From positions 5,580,001 through 5,644,000 of the forward strand of contig NZ_CP070499.1 of NCBI RefSeq assembly GCF_016925615.1: DNA of 64,000 nt, read 5' to 3'. This DNA is from Natronosporangium hydrolyticum. GTDB lineage: Bacteria > Actinomycetota > Actinomycetes > Mycobacteriales > Micromonosporaceae. Of this stretch, positions 9,399 through 18,398 are shown piece after piece. The notes below the pieces were generated by a model. That model worked only from the letters and a program-made list of their open reading frames with translations, searched no databases and was not told where the DNA came from. Position numbers and translations under genes: made by a program. Position 1 is the first letter of the stretch. The number at the start of each line of letters is the position of its first letter.

Positions 9399-10518
9399 GC
9401 GGGTCCGGGGCGGCGGTGTTGAACTCCCAGCTCGGCGCCGGCCGCTCCGCGGCGCCGTTGGCTCCGGTGTACTCCATCAGCACCAGCGCGATGTCGTCAT
9501 CCAACCGGCCGCGTACCCACTCCACCAGGGCGGTCTCCAGCGACGCGAGCCCGTCGTCGACCCGGCCGTGACCGAGCAGCCCCCATGCCCGGTCAGCGGT
9601 CGGGAAGAACTCGCCGTCCCGGCGCGCCTCCCCCAGACCGTCGGTGAACAGCAGCAGCCGGTCGCCCGGCTCCAGCCGCTCCACCCGGGTCTGCACCACC
9701 GGCATGAACCCCAACGGTGGCGCAGTCGCCGGCGGCTCCAGCGGGATGGTCGCCCCACGCCGGAGCAGCAGCGGCGCCGGGTGTCCGCAGTTGACGATCG
9801 ACAGCGTGCCACCACGCTCCTCCAGCAGCACCGCGGTGACGAAGTCCTCGTCCCCCACCGACCTGGCCACCGCCCGGTCCAGGTCGGCGACGACCGCCCG
9901 CAGGTCGGCCCGCTCATAGGCGACGTGCCGGTAAGAGCCGAGCACGATGCTGGCGAGCCGGACCGCGTCCAACCCCTTGCCCCGCACATCGCCCACGATG
10001 ATCCGCACCCCGTACGGCGTGTCCAGCGCCTCGTACAGATCGCCGCCGATGTCGGCGGCCGCGGTCGCCGAAACATACCGGCCGGCCACCGCCAAGCCGC
10101 CTACCTGGGGCCCGATCGGCCGCAGCACCGCCTGCTGGGCGACGGTCGCCAACCGGGCCAGCTCCGCGATCCGCTCCGCCTGCCGCTCCCGCAGGCTCGC
10201 CACCACCGCCGCGATCGCGGTCGCCAGGGTGACGCCGGCGACGTTGACCCCGGACTGCAAGGTCGGCTCGGGAGCGGCGAGGTTGAATCCCAGCGCCACC
10301 AATGTGGCGAGCACCCCGATCAGCAGCACCACCCGCCAGCCGGCGAAGACCGCCGCGAGGAACGGGGCGGCCGCGATCAGGCCGACGTAGTTGGGTTCTC
10401 GACCGTCTGCCAGCTCGACCGCCGACACGAGCGCGAGCAGCACCAGCGCCGCGCCGATTCCGGCGCGGGAAGCGGGGCTCAGCGGGCCTCGGCCTCGGAC
10501 GAGCGGCAGCAGTTTCAT
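9394..10518 (-). CDS. Membrane-anchored SpoIIE/RsbU-type PP2C phosphatase
   Basis: About 374 residues. The N-terminal third contains several hydrophobic segments (roughly residues 15-110), followed by a short coiled linker (RERQAERIAELARLA). The PP2C-SpoIIE domain shows DIGGDLYEA, GDVRGKGLDA, VNCGHPAP, FTDGLGEAR and a C-terminal DDDIALVLM. Such enzymes dephosphorylate anti-anti-sigma factors in partner-switching stress pathways; no sigma or anti-sigma gene is nearby. Starts at 10518, 10533 or 10560 are all possible and none has a clear ribosome site. I prefer 10518 (MKLLPLV). Confidence 0.85.
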   Translation of the reverse strand: MKLLPLVRGRGPLSPASRAGIGAALVLLALVSAVELADGREPNYVGLIAAAPFLAAVFAGWRVVLLIGVLATLVALGFNLAAPEPTLQSGVNVAGVTLATAIAAVVASLRERQAERIAELARLATVAQQAVLRPIGPQVGGLAVAGRYVSATAAADIGGDLYEALDTPYGVRIIVGDVRGKGLDAVRLASIVLGSYRHVAYERADLRAVVADLDRAVARSVGDEDFVTAVLLEERGGTLSIVNCGHPAPLLLRRGATIPLEPPATAPPLGFMPVVQTRVERLEPGDRLLLFTDGLGEARRDGEFFPTADRAWGLLGHGRVDDGLASLETALVEWVRGRLDDDIALVLMEYTGANGAAERPAPSWEFNTAAPDPR

Positions 10519-10614
10519 AGTCGATAACAGCATGCCTGATCTCGGAGCCAAACTGACCAACGTTGACCGAACGCCGATCCGGAACTGACCCGGTGGTCTG
10601 CCCGCCTCCGCCGC

Positions 10615-11856
10615 TCAGACCGTGGCAAACGAGGTCTGCCGCAGCTCCCGCCGGGTCAGCGAGTAGGCCAGTTGCAGGATGAGTCCGCCACCGCAGACCG
10701 CGCAGGCCACCGCCACGCTGGCGGTGCCGGCGAGGACGCCGAAACCGGCGACCGACAGCGGCACTGCGGCGGAGTCGGTGAGGCCGATCACCGAGCCGAC
10801 CCGAGCCAGGTACGACTCTTCGACGATCGCCTGCACCGCGCCGGCTAGCAGCGGCGACGCCACGCCGGCGGTCAGGCCGACGGTGATCGTCGCCGCCAGC
10901 GCGACCGGGAACGGCGCGAAGCCCACCACCACGAGCCCGACCGCCTGCCCGAGCAGGGCGACCAGCGCCACCAGCACCGGGCGGCGCGGGCGCCACCGGA
11001 GCATGCCGACGGTCGCCAGCGCGGCGGCCGCCCCGATGCTGCCGAGCAGCACACCGAGGCCGCCCGCGCCCCACCCTTCGTCGGTGGCGCGCAGGGCGAG
11101 ACCGACTGCGGTCACCGGGGCGGCGAAGACATTCAAACCGGCCACCGCGATCAGCAGGCCGCGGACCCGGGGGGTACGCCCGATGTAGGCGAGGCCGGAC
11201 CGGATGTCGGACCACATGTTGGCGCCGCCGGCCCGTTCCCGGGGCCAGCGCGGGCGGATGAGCAGCAGTAACACAGCGACCATCGCCACCAGGAACGCCT
11301 CGGCGGCGAGCACACCGGCGAGCCCCAGCGCCGCCACGAGCAACCCGGCCAGCGGCGGTCCACCGATTCCGGCGGCCCGGTCGGCGAGCTGGCGGACGCC
11401 CGCCACCTGGCCCATCTCGCTAACCTGCCGCAGCTGGCGGGGGAAGGCGAAGGTGGCCGGGTTGTACATCGACATCGCGGTGCCCGCGCCCAGCGCGACC
11501 GCCAGCAGCAGCCAGATCGACGCCCCGGTGGTCAACAGCACCGCTAGTCCGCCCAGCATGACCAGGAGCAGCAGCAGGTTGGCCGCGACCATCACCCGGC
11601 GCGCCTCGGTCCGGTCCACCAACGCGCCGCCGAGCAGCCCCAGCACCGCCTGCGGCAGCACCGCGGCAGCACTGACCAGGCCGACCTGCGCAGGTGGGGC
11701 GACCTGCGCAGCGGTGTAGACCAACCCCACCATGATCATGGTGTCGCCCAGTGACGACAGGCCGTGGCTGGTGACCCAGCCGAACAGGCGGGCGTCCCGG
11801 CGCAGCGGCGGCAGCGTGGGATCGGCGGTCGCCGTCGACGTGACCGGCGCGCTCAT
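10615..11856 (-). CDS. MFS transporter
   Basis: A 413-residue 12-helix major facilitator of the drug-exporter type (loop motifs such as DRTEARRVMV and RQLADRAAGIGGP). Its ATG overlaps the stop of the upstream ArsR-type regulator by 4 bp, so they form a coupled two-gene operon in which the regulator probably controls the exporter. The open frame extends upstream, but those residues lie in the shadow of the regulator gene. Substrate unknown. Confidence 0.88.
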   Translation of the reverse strand: MSAPVTSTATADPTLPPLRRDARLFGWVTSHGLSSLGDTMIMVGLVYTAAQVAPPAQVGLVSAAAVLPQAVLGLLGGALVDRTEARRVMVAANLLLLLVMLGGLAVLLTTGASIWLLLAVALGAGTAMSMYNPATFAFPRQLRQVSEMGQVAGVRQLADRAAGIGGPPLAGLLVAALGLAGVLAAEAFLVAMVAVLLLLIRPRWPRERAGGANMWSDIRSGLAYIGRTPRVRGLLIAVAGLNVFAAPVTAVGLALRATDEGWGAGGLGVLLGSIGAAAALATVGMLRWRPRRPVLVALVALLGQAVGLVVVGFAPFPVALAATITVGLTAGVASPLLAGAVQAIVEESYLARVGSVIGLTDSAAVPLSVAGFGVLAGTASVAVACAVCGGGLILQLAYSLTRRELRQTSFATV

Positions 11857-12470
11857 CGTGGCGCCGCCGGGCCCGCCGCGGCCGGATCGTCGGGGAACGC
11901 GTACAGCAGAATTAGGAACGGTCGCCGCTCGCCGCCGGCCGCGGGCGGATCGGCGCTGCGCTCGGCCCACCGGCCCAGCACCGCGTTCAGCTCGGCCTGT
12001 GCGGCCCGGGCCTCCTCCGGGGTGAGCGAGAGGAACGACCTGGTGATCGAGGATGCCTCCCGCCACGCCGGGTCTTGTTGATCACCCGTCTCGAGGTGCC
12101 GGCGGAGGCGCTGCAGATCCCCGCCCACCAGTTGGTGACTGAGCTGTTCGGCGATCGCCCGGTCCGCCGGGTCGTCGAACAGGTCCGGGTCCCAGTCGGT
12201 GCTCTCCATCACCGCCCGCCACCAGCTCTCTCGCCGGTCCCGGTTGAGCTCCGGCGCGCGGACCACCCAGCCGCCCGTGGCCAACTCTCGGAGGTGGTAG
12301 CTGACCTGGCCGGGGTCGCAGTCGGTATGGCTGGCCAGCGTGCCCACCGTGGCCGGGCCGCGCTGCATCAGCAGCCGCCACAGCCGTTGCCGCAGCGGGT
12401 GCGCCAGCGCCCGGAGCGCCGCCGGGTCGTCGATCCGCCGCCGCTCGCGCGGCCGTTCGCCATCCACCAT
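11853..12470 (-). CDS. ArsR-family winged-helix regulator
   Basis: About 205 residues from the ATG at 12470; a TTG at 12506 would add 12 residues. The N-terminal helix-turn-helix (ALRALAHPLRQRLWRLL, then VGTLASHTDCDPGQVSYHLREL) is typical of ArsR/HTH_20 repressors. The C-terminal part resembles the ligand-response region of ArsR proteins paired with MFS exporters. It is translationally coupled to the MFS gene. A near-perfect palindrome lies just upstream and is the likely autoregulatory site. Confidence 0.85.
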   Translation of the reverse strand: MVDGERPRERRRIDDPAALRALAHPLRQRLWRLLMQRGPATVGTLASHTDCDPGQVSYHLRELATGGWVVRAPELNRDRRESWWRAVMESTDWDPDLFDDPADRAIAEQLSHQLVGGDLQRLRRHLETGDQQDPAWREASSITRSFLSLTPEEARAAQAELNAVLGRWAERSADPPAAGGERRPFLILLYAFPDDPAAAGPAAPR

Positions 12471-12518
12471 GCCGAACACCGTACGAGCGGACCGAGAGAT
12501 GCACAAGACTCCTACTGG

Positions 12519-12535
12519 ATCTTACTAAGTTAGAT
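12519..12535. promoter_or_regulatory. Palindromic operator upstream of the ArsR-MFS operon
   Basis: ATCTTACTAAGTTAGAT is a near-perfect dyad, unusually AT-rich for this genome. On the minus strand it contains a TAAGAT that could serve as a -10 element for the ArsR gene. Position and symmetry fit self-repression. Confidence 0.5.
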
Positions 12536-12658
12536 ATATGCGCTCGATGCGGCAGGTCGGCTTCGGCGTTCACGGGCTGGTATCCACAGTGCCGAAACGG
12601 CCCGAAGCTGCTTCAATGGGGAGACAGAAAGCCGCATCGGCGCTCACATGGGAGGCCA

Positions 12659-13324
12659 GTGCTCAACGCCCGCAAAACTCCCCGCCAGAAGCGTTCCCGC
12701 GAGACGGTCGCGGTGATCATTGAGGCGGCTGCGCAGGTCTTCCAGCGCGAGGGGTACGCGGCCACCACCACCAACAAGATCGCCGAGCGAGCCGGGGTGT
12801 CCATCGGGTCGCTCTACCAATACTTCCCGGACAAGGACGCGCTGCTGGTTACGCTGGCCGAGCAGGAACTCGCCGCCGCCACCGAGGTGATCGAAGGCTT
12901 GCTCGCCCAGCTCGGCGCGGCCGGGACGTCCGGTGCGGAACTGCTGCGGGAGCTGGTGTACGCCACCGCCGCCAGCCACATCGAGCAACCCCGACTGCAC
13001 CAGCTTCTCTTCGACGAGGCACCGCGGCTGCCGGCGCTGGTGACCCGTTTCCGGCTGACCGAACGACGGCTCGCCAAGGCGCTGGCTCCGCATCTTGAAC
13101 GCTCCGGCGAGGCCACTGCCGACCGTGAACTCGCGGCGCTGCTCGCGATCCAAGGCATCGCCGCCCAGTTGCACGGCGCCGTGCTCGATCCACCCGAGGG
13201 CTACACCTGGCGGGACTGCGTGGAGCAGATCATCACAATGTGGAGCCGTGCCCTACAGCTGGGCGAAGCCCAGTCGGAGCCCCGCCACCCCGGTCCGATC
13301 CCCCCTGCCCAGCGGTCCGGCTGA
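12659..13324 (+). CDS. TetR-family transcriptional regulator
   Basis: A 221-residue protein with a GTG start preceded by GGAGG at 12651-12655. The helix-turn-helix is clear (TTTNKIAERAGVSIGSLYQYF, about residues 38-58), followed by a helical ligand-binding domain. It is divergent from the ArsR operon by about 190 bp and ends 12 bp before the convergent fluoride-channel gene. No specific target can be read from the sequence. Confidence 0.88.
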   Translation: MLNARKTPRQKRSRETVAVIIEAAAQVFQREGYAATTTNKIAERAGVSIGSLYQYFPDKDALLVTLAEQELAAATEVIEGLLAQLGAAGTSGAELLRELVYATAASHIEQPRLHQLLFDEAPRLPALVTRFRLTERRLAKALAPHLERSGEATADRELAALLAIQGIAAQLHGAVLDPPEGYTWRDCVEQIITMWSRALQLGEAQSEPRHPGPIPPAQRSG

Positions 13325-13336
13325 CCCGCCACCCCG

Positions 13337-13720
13337 TCATCCCCACAGTACGATCGCGAGCGCGCCCGCGCCGAACGCGGCGCCGAGCCCGGCGGCGACG
13401 CTGGCCACCACGTTCAAAATCGCGTAAAGCCAGGAGCCGGTCTCCAGCAGCCGCATGGTCTCGTAGCCGAAGGTGGAGTAGGTAGTCAACGCGCCACAGA
13501 AGCCGAAGCCGACTCCGGCCATCACCAGTCCCGGCACCGCGCCGGCGATCGCCCCGGCCGCGACGAACCCGAGGATCGCCGATCCGACCACATTGACCGC
13601 CCAGGTCCCCCAAGGAAACGCCGAGTCGAACCACGACTGCACCCACCGGTCGGCCAGGTAGCGGGCCGGCGCCCCAAGCATGCTCCCGGCCAGGACCAGC
13701 AGCCAAGTAGCGGCCGTCAT
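13337..13720 (-). CDS. crcB: Fluoride-specific ion channel subunit, second copy
   Basis: A 127-residue four-helix membrane protein of the CrcB/Fluc family that exports fluoride passively. Family signatures are GSMLGAPARY, FPWGTWAVNVVGS and GFCGALTTYSTF. It overlaps the preceding crcB paralogue by 4 bp. In actinobacteria such adjacent pairs are thought to form heterodimeric channels, so the two genes probably act together. Confidence 0.92.
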   Translation of the reverse strand: MTAATWLLVLAGSMLGAPARYLADRWVQSWFDSAFPWGTWAVNVVGSAILGFVAAGAIAGAVPGLVMAGVGFGFCGALTTYSTFGYETMRLLETGSWLYAILNVVASVAAGLGAAFGAGALAIVLWG

Positions 13721-14268
13721 GCGTCACCCTGCCGACCGACGGCCTGGACCAGCTCGGCCCGTCCCCCGATCCCCGCCGGGTGGACCCCGGCCCGGCGGCG
13801 GATGACCCATCGAGTGCCGGCCATGCCGGCGGCCACCGCCAGCAACCCGGCGACCGCGGTGCCGGCGAGGTAGAGCGCTGCCGTGCGCACCGCGGCCTCC
13901 TCGATCAGGTGCTGCGCCTCCACCATATGAAACGAGAAGGTGGTGTAGCCGCCCAGCACCCCCACCCCGAGGAACGGGCGCACCAGCCGGTGCCCGCCCC
14001 ACACCTCGGTGACCAGCACCATCAGAGCGCCGATCAGGAGACACCCGGAGACGTTGACGCCGAAGGTGGTCCACGGGAACGCTCCCGGCTCAACCGGCGC
14101 CCACACCCCTAACCCGTACCGCGCCAGGCCGCCAACGCCACCGCCGAGTGAGATCATCGCCAGCACCGACCACGGCGCCCGCCGCAGCTCCCGACGCTGT
14201 CGGGCGACCCGCAGGTCGACATCCGAATCGACCGGCATCGCTGCTTTCGCCTGCTCGCTCAACGTCAC
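13717..14268 (-). CDS. crcB: Fluoride-specific ion channel subunit, first copy
   Basis: A 183-residue CrcB/Fluc with GGVGGLARYGLG, FPWTTFGVNVSG and GGYTTFSFHMVE. Compared with its partner it has an extended cytoplasmic N terminus (about 30 residues) and a longer C-terminal tail after the fourth helix. GTG start. I looked upstream for a fluoride riboswitch and did not find a convincing one. Confidence 0.9.
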   Translation of the reverse strand: MTLSEQAKAAMPVDSDVDLRVARQRRELRRAPWSVLAMISLGGGVGGLARYGLGVWAPVEPGAFPWTTFGVNVSGCLLIGALMVLVTEVWGGHRLVRPFLGVGVLGGYTTFSFHMVEAQHLIEEAAVRTAALYLAGTAVAGLLAVAAGMAGTRWVIRRRAGVHPAGIGGRAELVQAVGRQGDA

Positions 14269-14491
14269 CCCTGCCAGCTAGATGGACATCTGCCCGGCAG
14301 GGACCGTTGGCGGCACGAGACCGCAGATTATCCGCACTGTAACCACGCGGATGCGGTGAGCCCCACCACCGCTACTCAACGGGCCAGAGTACCTGTCGCG
14401 TAGCCGTTATGCCGATGTCACCCGGTTGCACGCGTGTGATGTGCTTCCCGAGTCCCTTTCACAACGTGCGAAAACCAGAGGAGCGGCTTCG

Positions 14492-14800
14492 GTGGGCAGG
14501 CGCGCAGGTAGAAGATCCGGGTCCAGTCGCGGTGGGAGATCACCTCGTCGCCAATCAGCCCGCCGGTCGTCGCCGGTCGCCAGGCGCTCGTCCGGCGGCG
14601 GCCTACGGTTCGGTGGCCGCCGGTTCGGTGGGCCCCGGGTTGGTGGGCCCCGGATGGGGGGTGGCGGCTTCGGCTACAGCCGATACCGCCGCGGCAACGC
14701 CGGGTGCGGCTGTATCGGCGCGATCGTCGCCGTGGTGGCGTTGTTCGTCGTCCTGCTGGTCGCGCTGATGCTGCTCGGGGTCTTCTCGCTCAGCCTGTAA
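14492..14800 (+). CDS. Small Arg/Gly-rich membrane protein
   Basis: A 102-residue protein whose GTG start at 14492 has a GAGGAG box at 14478-14483; the longer frame from 14426 lacks one. The first 65 residues are rich in Arg, Gly and Ser with RGG/FGG-like repeats (RFGGRRFGGPRVGGPRMGG). A single C-terminal helix (about 75-98) follows a Cys pair (GCGCIGA). A basic disordered arm facing nucleic acid or lipid head groups with a tail anchor is the likely form. No family recognised. Confidence 0.65.
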   Translation: MGRRAGRRSGSSRGGRSPRRQSARRSSPVARRSSGGGLRFGGRRFGGPRVGGPRMGGGGFGYSRYRRGNAGCGCIGAIVAVVALFVVLLVALMLLGVFSLSL

Positions 14801-14850
14801 CGACCGGCCAGCAGTTGGTGTTGCTCGGGTCGCGACGCCCCCGCCCCGGC

Positions 14851-16038
14851 TCAGCACCCACCGCTCAGGTGCCGGCGCAGAAACGCCGCGATCCGCGGGC
14901 GGGCAGCGGCCGCCGAGGACTCGTCGTAGCCGATACCCACCACCCGCATGACCCTCGCGACCGGGTCCCGGTGATCGTTGAGGAATCCGTGGCCGGCCGC
15001 CGGATACTCCATGACGTCGTGCTCGACCCCCGCGCTGGTCAGGGCCTGATCGAGCCGGCCGGCGGCGCCCCGGGCACCGGGAGTCCAATCCCGGCCCCCG
15101 TAGCTGGCGACGATCGGGCAGGCGCCGCGGAGCAGTGTCGCGGCGTCCGATGGCACCGTCCCATAGTTGATGGCGGCTGCCGAGTACCCGGGCCGCGGTG
15201 CGAGGAGGAGCGCGAAGCCACCACCCAGGCAGAATCCGATCACCCCGATCCGGCCAGTGCAGGCAGGCTCGTCGGCCAGCCTCGTCCGGGCCGCCGCAAG
15301 CTGTTGGAAGGCGGTGCCGTCCCGGGCCAGCGCGTCGCGGATGAACGCCCGCAGGCAGCGACCGGCGCCGCCCCAGTGGAACAGGTCGGGGGCGAGCGCC
15401 AGGAACCCTTCCGAACTGAGCCACCGTGCCTGCGCTCGTAGGTCGGGGCTCATCCCCGCGGCGTCATGGACGATGATGACGCCGGGCCAGGGTCCGGCGC
15501 CCACGGGCCGGCTGAGATAGGCGGGCATCCGGCCGGTGGGCGAGGGTACGACGACGTAGCTCGACCGGGCCGTGGCCGGCTGCTGCTCCAGATAGTCCCG
15601 GAACCGTTGCCAGGTCTGGCGTTCCTGGCGCTGCCCGAGCCGGCGCAGCAGGGGTCGCACCAACATGAGTGGACCGCGCGGGATCAGATCCCACGACCAG
15701 TGCAGGACCGTGCCGTCGGGGCTGGGTTCGATCCGGAGCTCCCCCACGACATCGAGGCCCGGCGCATGGGTACGCGAGCCGAGGCGGACCGGTCGTTGGT
15801 AGTCGGTCAGCTCGATCGTCATGGTGCGGGTGGGGCGGGTAGCGAGGTCGGCCTCGAACCGCGTACCGGCGCCGATCGGGCCTGGAGTGATCTGGCGTAC
15901 CCGACGCAGCCGGGGGTTGTAGCGCGGCTCGTTGCGTTCGTCGGCCAAGGTGTCGAAGACCACCTCGGGCGGGGCATCGACCGCCTGGGCCCCCTCGATC
16001 CGCTCGACGCGGCGCGACTTCCCGCTCACCATGGGCAC
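14851..16038 (-). CDS. SRPBCC-dienelactone hydrolase fusion protein
   Basis: A 395-residue two-domain protein. Residues about 10-150 form an SRPBCC/polyketide-cyclase-like lipid-binding domain (APPEVVFDTLADERNEPRYN). Residues about 160-395 form a dienelactone hydrolase with the nucleophile Cys at about 270 (GFCLGGGFAL), an Asp in GGRDW and a His in AGHGF, so the catalytic triad is complete. Stand-alone versions of both domains are common; the fusion is not. A plausible role is binding and hydrolysing a hydrophobic ester or lactone, but the substrate is unknown. Start may be 16038 or 16032. Confidence 0.82.
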   Translation of the reverse strand: MPMVSGKSRRVERIEGAQAVDAPPEVVFDTLADERNEPRYNPRLRRVRQITPGPIGAGTRFEADLATRPTRTMTIELTDYQRPVRLGSRTHAPGLDVVGELRIEPSPDGTVLHWSWDLIPRGPLMLVRPLLRRLGQRQERQTWQRFRDYLEQQPATARSSYVVVPSPTGRMPAYLSRPVGAGPWPGVIIVHDAAGMSPDLRAQARWLSSEGFLALAPDLFHWGGAGRCLRAFIRDALARDGTAFQQLAAARTRLADEPACTGRIGVIGFCLGGGFALLLAPRPGYSAAAINYGTVPSDAATLLRGACPIVASYGGRDWTPGARGAAGRLDQALTSAGVEHDVMEYPAAGHGFLNDHRDPVARVMRVVGIGYDESSAAAARPRIAAFLRRHLSGGC

Positions 16039-16177
16039 TTTCTACCCATCCTGCGGGAAACCACACGGGTCCCGAGAGCTATCTCGCATGGACCGGATAT
16101 CCCCTGAACACCGCCGCTCAGTGAGGCCGCAACCGACTCTTACCGTGAGTCATCTGGCCGGTGACACAATTGAGCTG

Positions 16178-17389
16178 ATGGCGAACCGTGCCGCCACGGG
16201 GGGTGAGCAGGTGCGGCAGTCGATACGTTTCGGCCGGATCGCCGGTATCCCGATCGGCAGCCACTGGTCCGTACTAGTGATCATGCTGTTGCTGGTGTGG
16301 CTGCTGGCGTTGACGATCCTGCCGGCCAGCGCACCCGGGGAGCCGGCCGGTCTCTACTGGCTGTTGGCGGTGCTGGCGGCGGTGCTGTTCATGGCGGCGC
16401 TGCTCGCCCATGAACTCGCCCACGCCCTGGTGGCCCGCCACTACGGCGTACGGGTCCGCGCGATCACGCTGTGGCTGCTCGGCGGCGTCTCCGAGCTGGA
16501 CGGGCGGGCCCCGCACGCCCGCGGAGACCTATTCATCGCGCTGGCCGGCCCGATCGTGAGCATCGCCGCCGCCGGCGGGTTCGCGGTGCTGGCGGCCGGC
16601 GCCTCGCTGATCGGACTCGATCCGCTGGTGGTCGCCGCGCTGGTGTGGCTGGCGATCGTCAATGTCGTCCTCGGAGTCTTCAATATGCTGCCGGCGGCGC
16701 CGCTAGATGGCGGCCGGGTGCTGGCGGCGGCGCTGTGGGGCCTGGGTCTGGACCGGGCCGCCGCCCAGCGGGTGGCCGCCCGGGCCGGCATGGTCTTCGG
16801 CGCCATCCTGATCGCCGCCGGCCTGGCCCAGGTCATCGTGCTGGCCTGGCTCGGTGGGCTGTGGCTGGCGTTGATCGGCTGGTTCCTGATCACCGCCGCC
16901 GGCGCCGAGACCGCCGGCACCCGGCTCCGGGAGACCGTGGGCGACCTGCGGGTGGCGGATGTGATGACCACCCCCGCGGTTGCCGGCTACGCCCACCAGA
17001 CCCTCGACGACTTCGCCGCCCGGGTGGCCGGCGGCAGCCCACACCGCAGCTACCCGGTGCTCGACATCGGCGGGCGGCTCACCGGGGTGGTGACCCTGGC
17101 CCAACTCGGGCGGGTGCCGCCGGCGAGGCGACCCACCACCCGGCTGGCCGATGTCCAGACGCCGCGGGACCGGACCGCGGTGCTCGATCCGCAGACCTCG
17201 CTGGTGGACGCGGCACCGCTGCTGCTCGCACCGGGTCACCGGCTCGCCCCGGTCCTCGACCGGGAGCAGCTGGTGGGCGTCGTGTGCAGCGGCGACCTGA
17301 CCCGGGCGACCGAGTTGGCCTCGCTCGGCGTGCGGCCATCCCGGCAGCAGGACTCACCATCTGCGACCACCGAGGGACGGGCCGAGTGA
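16178..17389 (+). CDS. Site-2 protease (M50) with CBS domains
   Basis: A 403-residue intramembrane metalloprotease of the Rip/SpoIVFB type. The zinc motif HELAH lies in AALLAHELAHALVARHYGV, and the third ligand in NMLPAAPLDGGR. About six transmembrane helices are followed by two CBS domains (roughly residues 265-390: VADVMTTPAV and TRLADVQTPRD) that may sense adenine nucleotides. The ATG at 16178 starts the family N terminus. The substrate is probably an anti-sigma factor or other membrane protein, which is not encoded nearby. Confidence 0.88.
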   Translation: MANRAATGGEQVRQSIRFGRIAGIPIGSHWSVLVIMLLLVWLLALTILPASAPGEPAGLYWLLAVLAAVLFMAALLAHELAHALVARHYGVRVRAITLWLLGGVSELDGRAPHARGDLFIALAGPIVSIAAAGGFAVLAAGASLIGLDPLVVAALVWLAIVNVVLGVFNMLPAAPLDGGRVLAAALWGLGLDRAAAQRVAARAGMVFGAILIAAGLAQVIVLAWLGGLWLALIGWFLITAAGAETAGTRLRETVGDLRVADVMTTPAVAGYAHQTLDDFAARVAGGSPHRSYPVLDIGGRLTGVVTLAQLGRVPPARRPTTRLADVQTPRDRTAVLDPQTSLVDAAPLLLAPGHRLAPVLDREQLVGVVCSGDLTRATELASLGVRPSRQQDSPSATTEGRAE

Positions 17390-17504
17390 TGGCGAACCCG
17401 CCGCCGTGCGTACCGAAGCTCTGGCCCACCGATCAGTTGCCGTAGTGGCACCGAGCGAAGTAAGCGCGGCCGCAGCTGTCGCACCCCTCCTGAAAACTGA
17501 GCAC

Positions 17505-18392
17505 ATGTCGACCCTCACGGTCCTGGACGCACCCAGCAACCTCGGGCTCCGACCCTCGGCGGCTGGTGAGGCGCCGGGCTGCCGACAGCTCCCGGCTGCC
17601 CTGCGCGCACAGGGGCTGCTCGCCCGGCTGGGCGCCACCGACGCCGGGGCGGTGACGCCACCGGACTATCACGACTACGGCTGGCGCCCGGGTGACGGGG
17701 TGCGGCACTCCGCCGAGATCGCCGGATACTCGCGGCGGCTCGCCGACCGGCTCGGCAGCCTGCAAGGCAGCGGGCACGTCCCGCTCGTACTCGGAGGTGA
17801 CTGCAGCATCCTGCTCGGGGTCATGCTGGCCCTGCGGCGCCGCGGCCGGTTCGGGCTGGTCTGTCTCGACGGGCCGGACTTCCGGCACCCTGGCAACTCC
17901 CCACATGTCGGCGGAGCCGCCGGGGAGTCACTGGCGCTGGTCACCGGCCGCGGCAGCCCCGACCTCGCGGACATCGACCGGCTGGCGCCCTACCTCCGGG
18001 ATCAGGACGTAACCCTGATCGGCTGCCGGGACGACGACGAGTTCCGCACCGAGGCCGAGCAGACCTTCCACACCGTGCGCGCCGCCGAGGTCGCGACCGC
18101 CGGTCCGGCCGCCGTCGTCCGCGCCGCGCTGGCGCGACTACGCGACCCCGCGCTGGCCGGGTTCTGGGTTCATCTCGACGCGGACGTGCTCGACCCCAGC
18201 GTCATGCCCGCAGTGGACACTCCAGAGCCCGGCGGGCTAAACCATGACCAGCTGCGCGCACTGCTAACGCCGCTGCTCGCCGCACCCGGTTGGGTCGGTC
18301 TCGATGTCACCATCTATGACCCCACTCGCGACCCGGACGGCACCGCCGGGGTCGCCCTCACCGAGACACTGGTGACCGCGCTCGGGTCATGA
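17505..18392 (+). CDS. Arginase/agmatinase-fold protein with altered metal site
   Basis: A 295-residue ureohydrolase-fold protein. The family motifs are present but changed. GGDH is GGDC at 97-100, replacing a manganese-ligand His with Cys. DAHxD reads DGPDF at 122-126, losing the second ligand His and shifting the Asp. The last motif HLDADVLDP is intact (D225, D227), as is TPEPGGL. Two of the normal ligands are thus missing, so ordinary arginase activity is doubtful. Either it uses another metal geometry or has been recruited to a non-catalytic role. The ATG at 17505 was chosen; an upstream GTG at 17406 would add 33 residues unlike the family. Confidence 0.8.
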   Translation: MSTLTVLDAPSNLGLRPSAAGEAPGCRQLPAALRAQGLLARLGATDAGAVTPPDYHDYGWRPGDGVRHSAEIAGYSRRLADRLGSLQGSGHVPLVLGGDCSILLGVMLALRRRGRFGLVCLDGPDFRHPGNSPHVGGAAGESLALVTGRGSPDLADIDRLAPYLRDQDVTLIGCRDDDEFRTEAEQTFHTVRAAEVATAGPAAVVRAALARLRDPALAGFWVHLDADVLDPSVMPAVDTPEPGGLNHDQLRALLTPLLAAPGWVGLDVTIYDPTRDPDGTAGVALTETLVTALGS

Positions 18393-18398
18393 CCTCCC

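Noticed and set aside
14269-14400. Fluoride riboswitch upstream of the twin crcB genes
   Set aside because: A GGTG-loop-CACC stem and a second CCGC/GCGG stem exist on the minus strand, but the conserved GATG and TGATG segments of the aptamer are not there. A covariance search would settle it.
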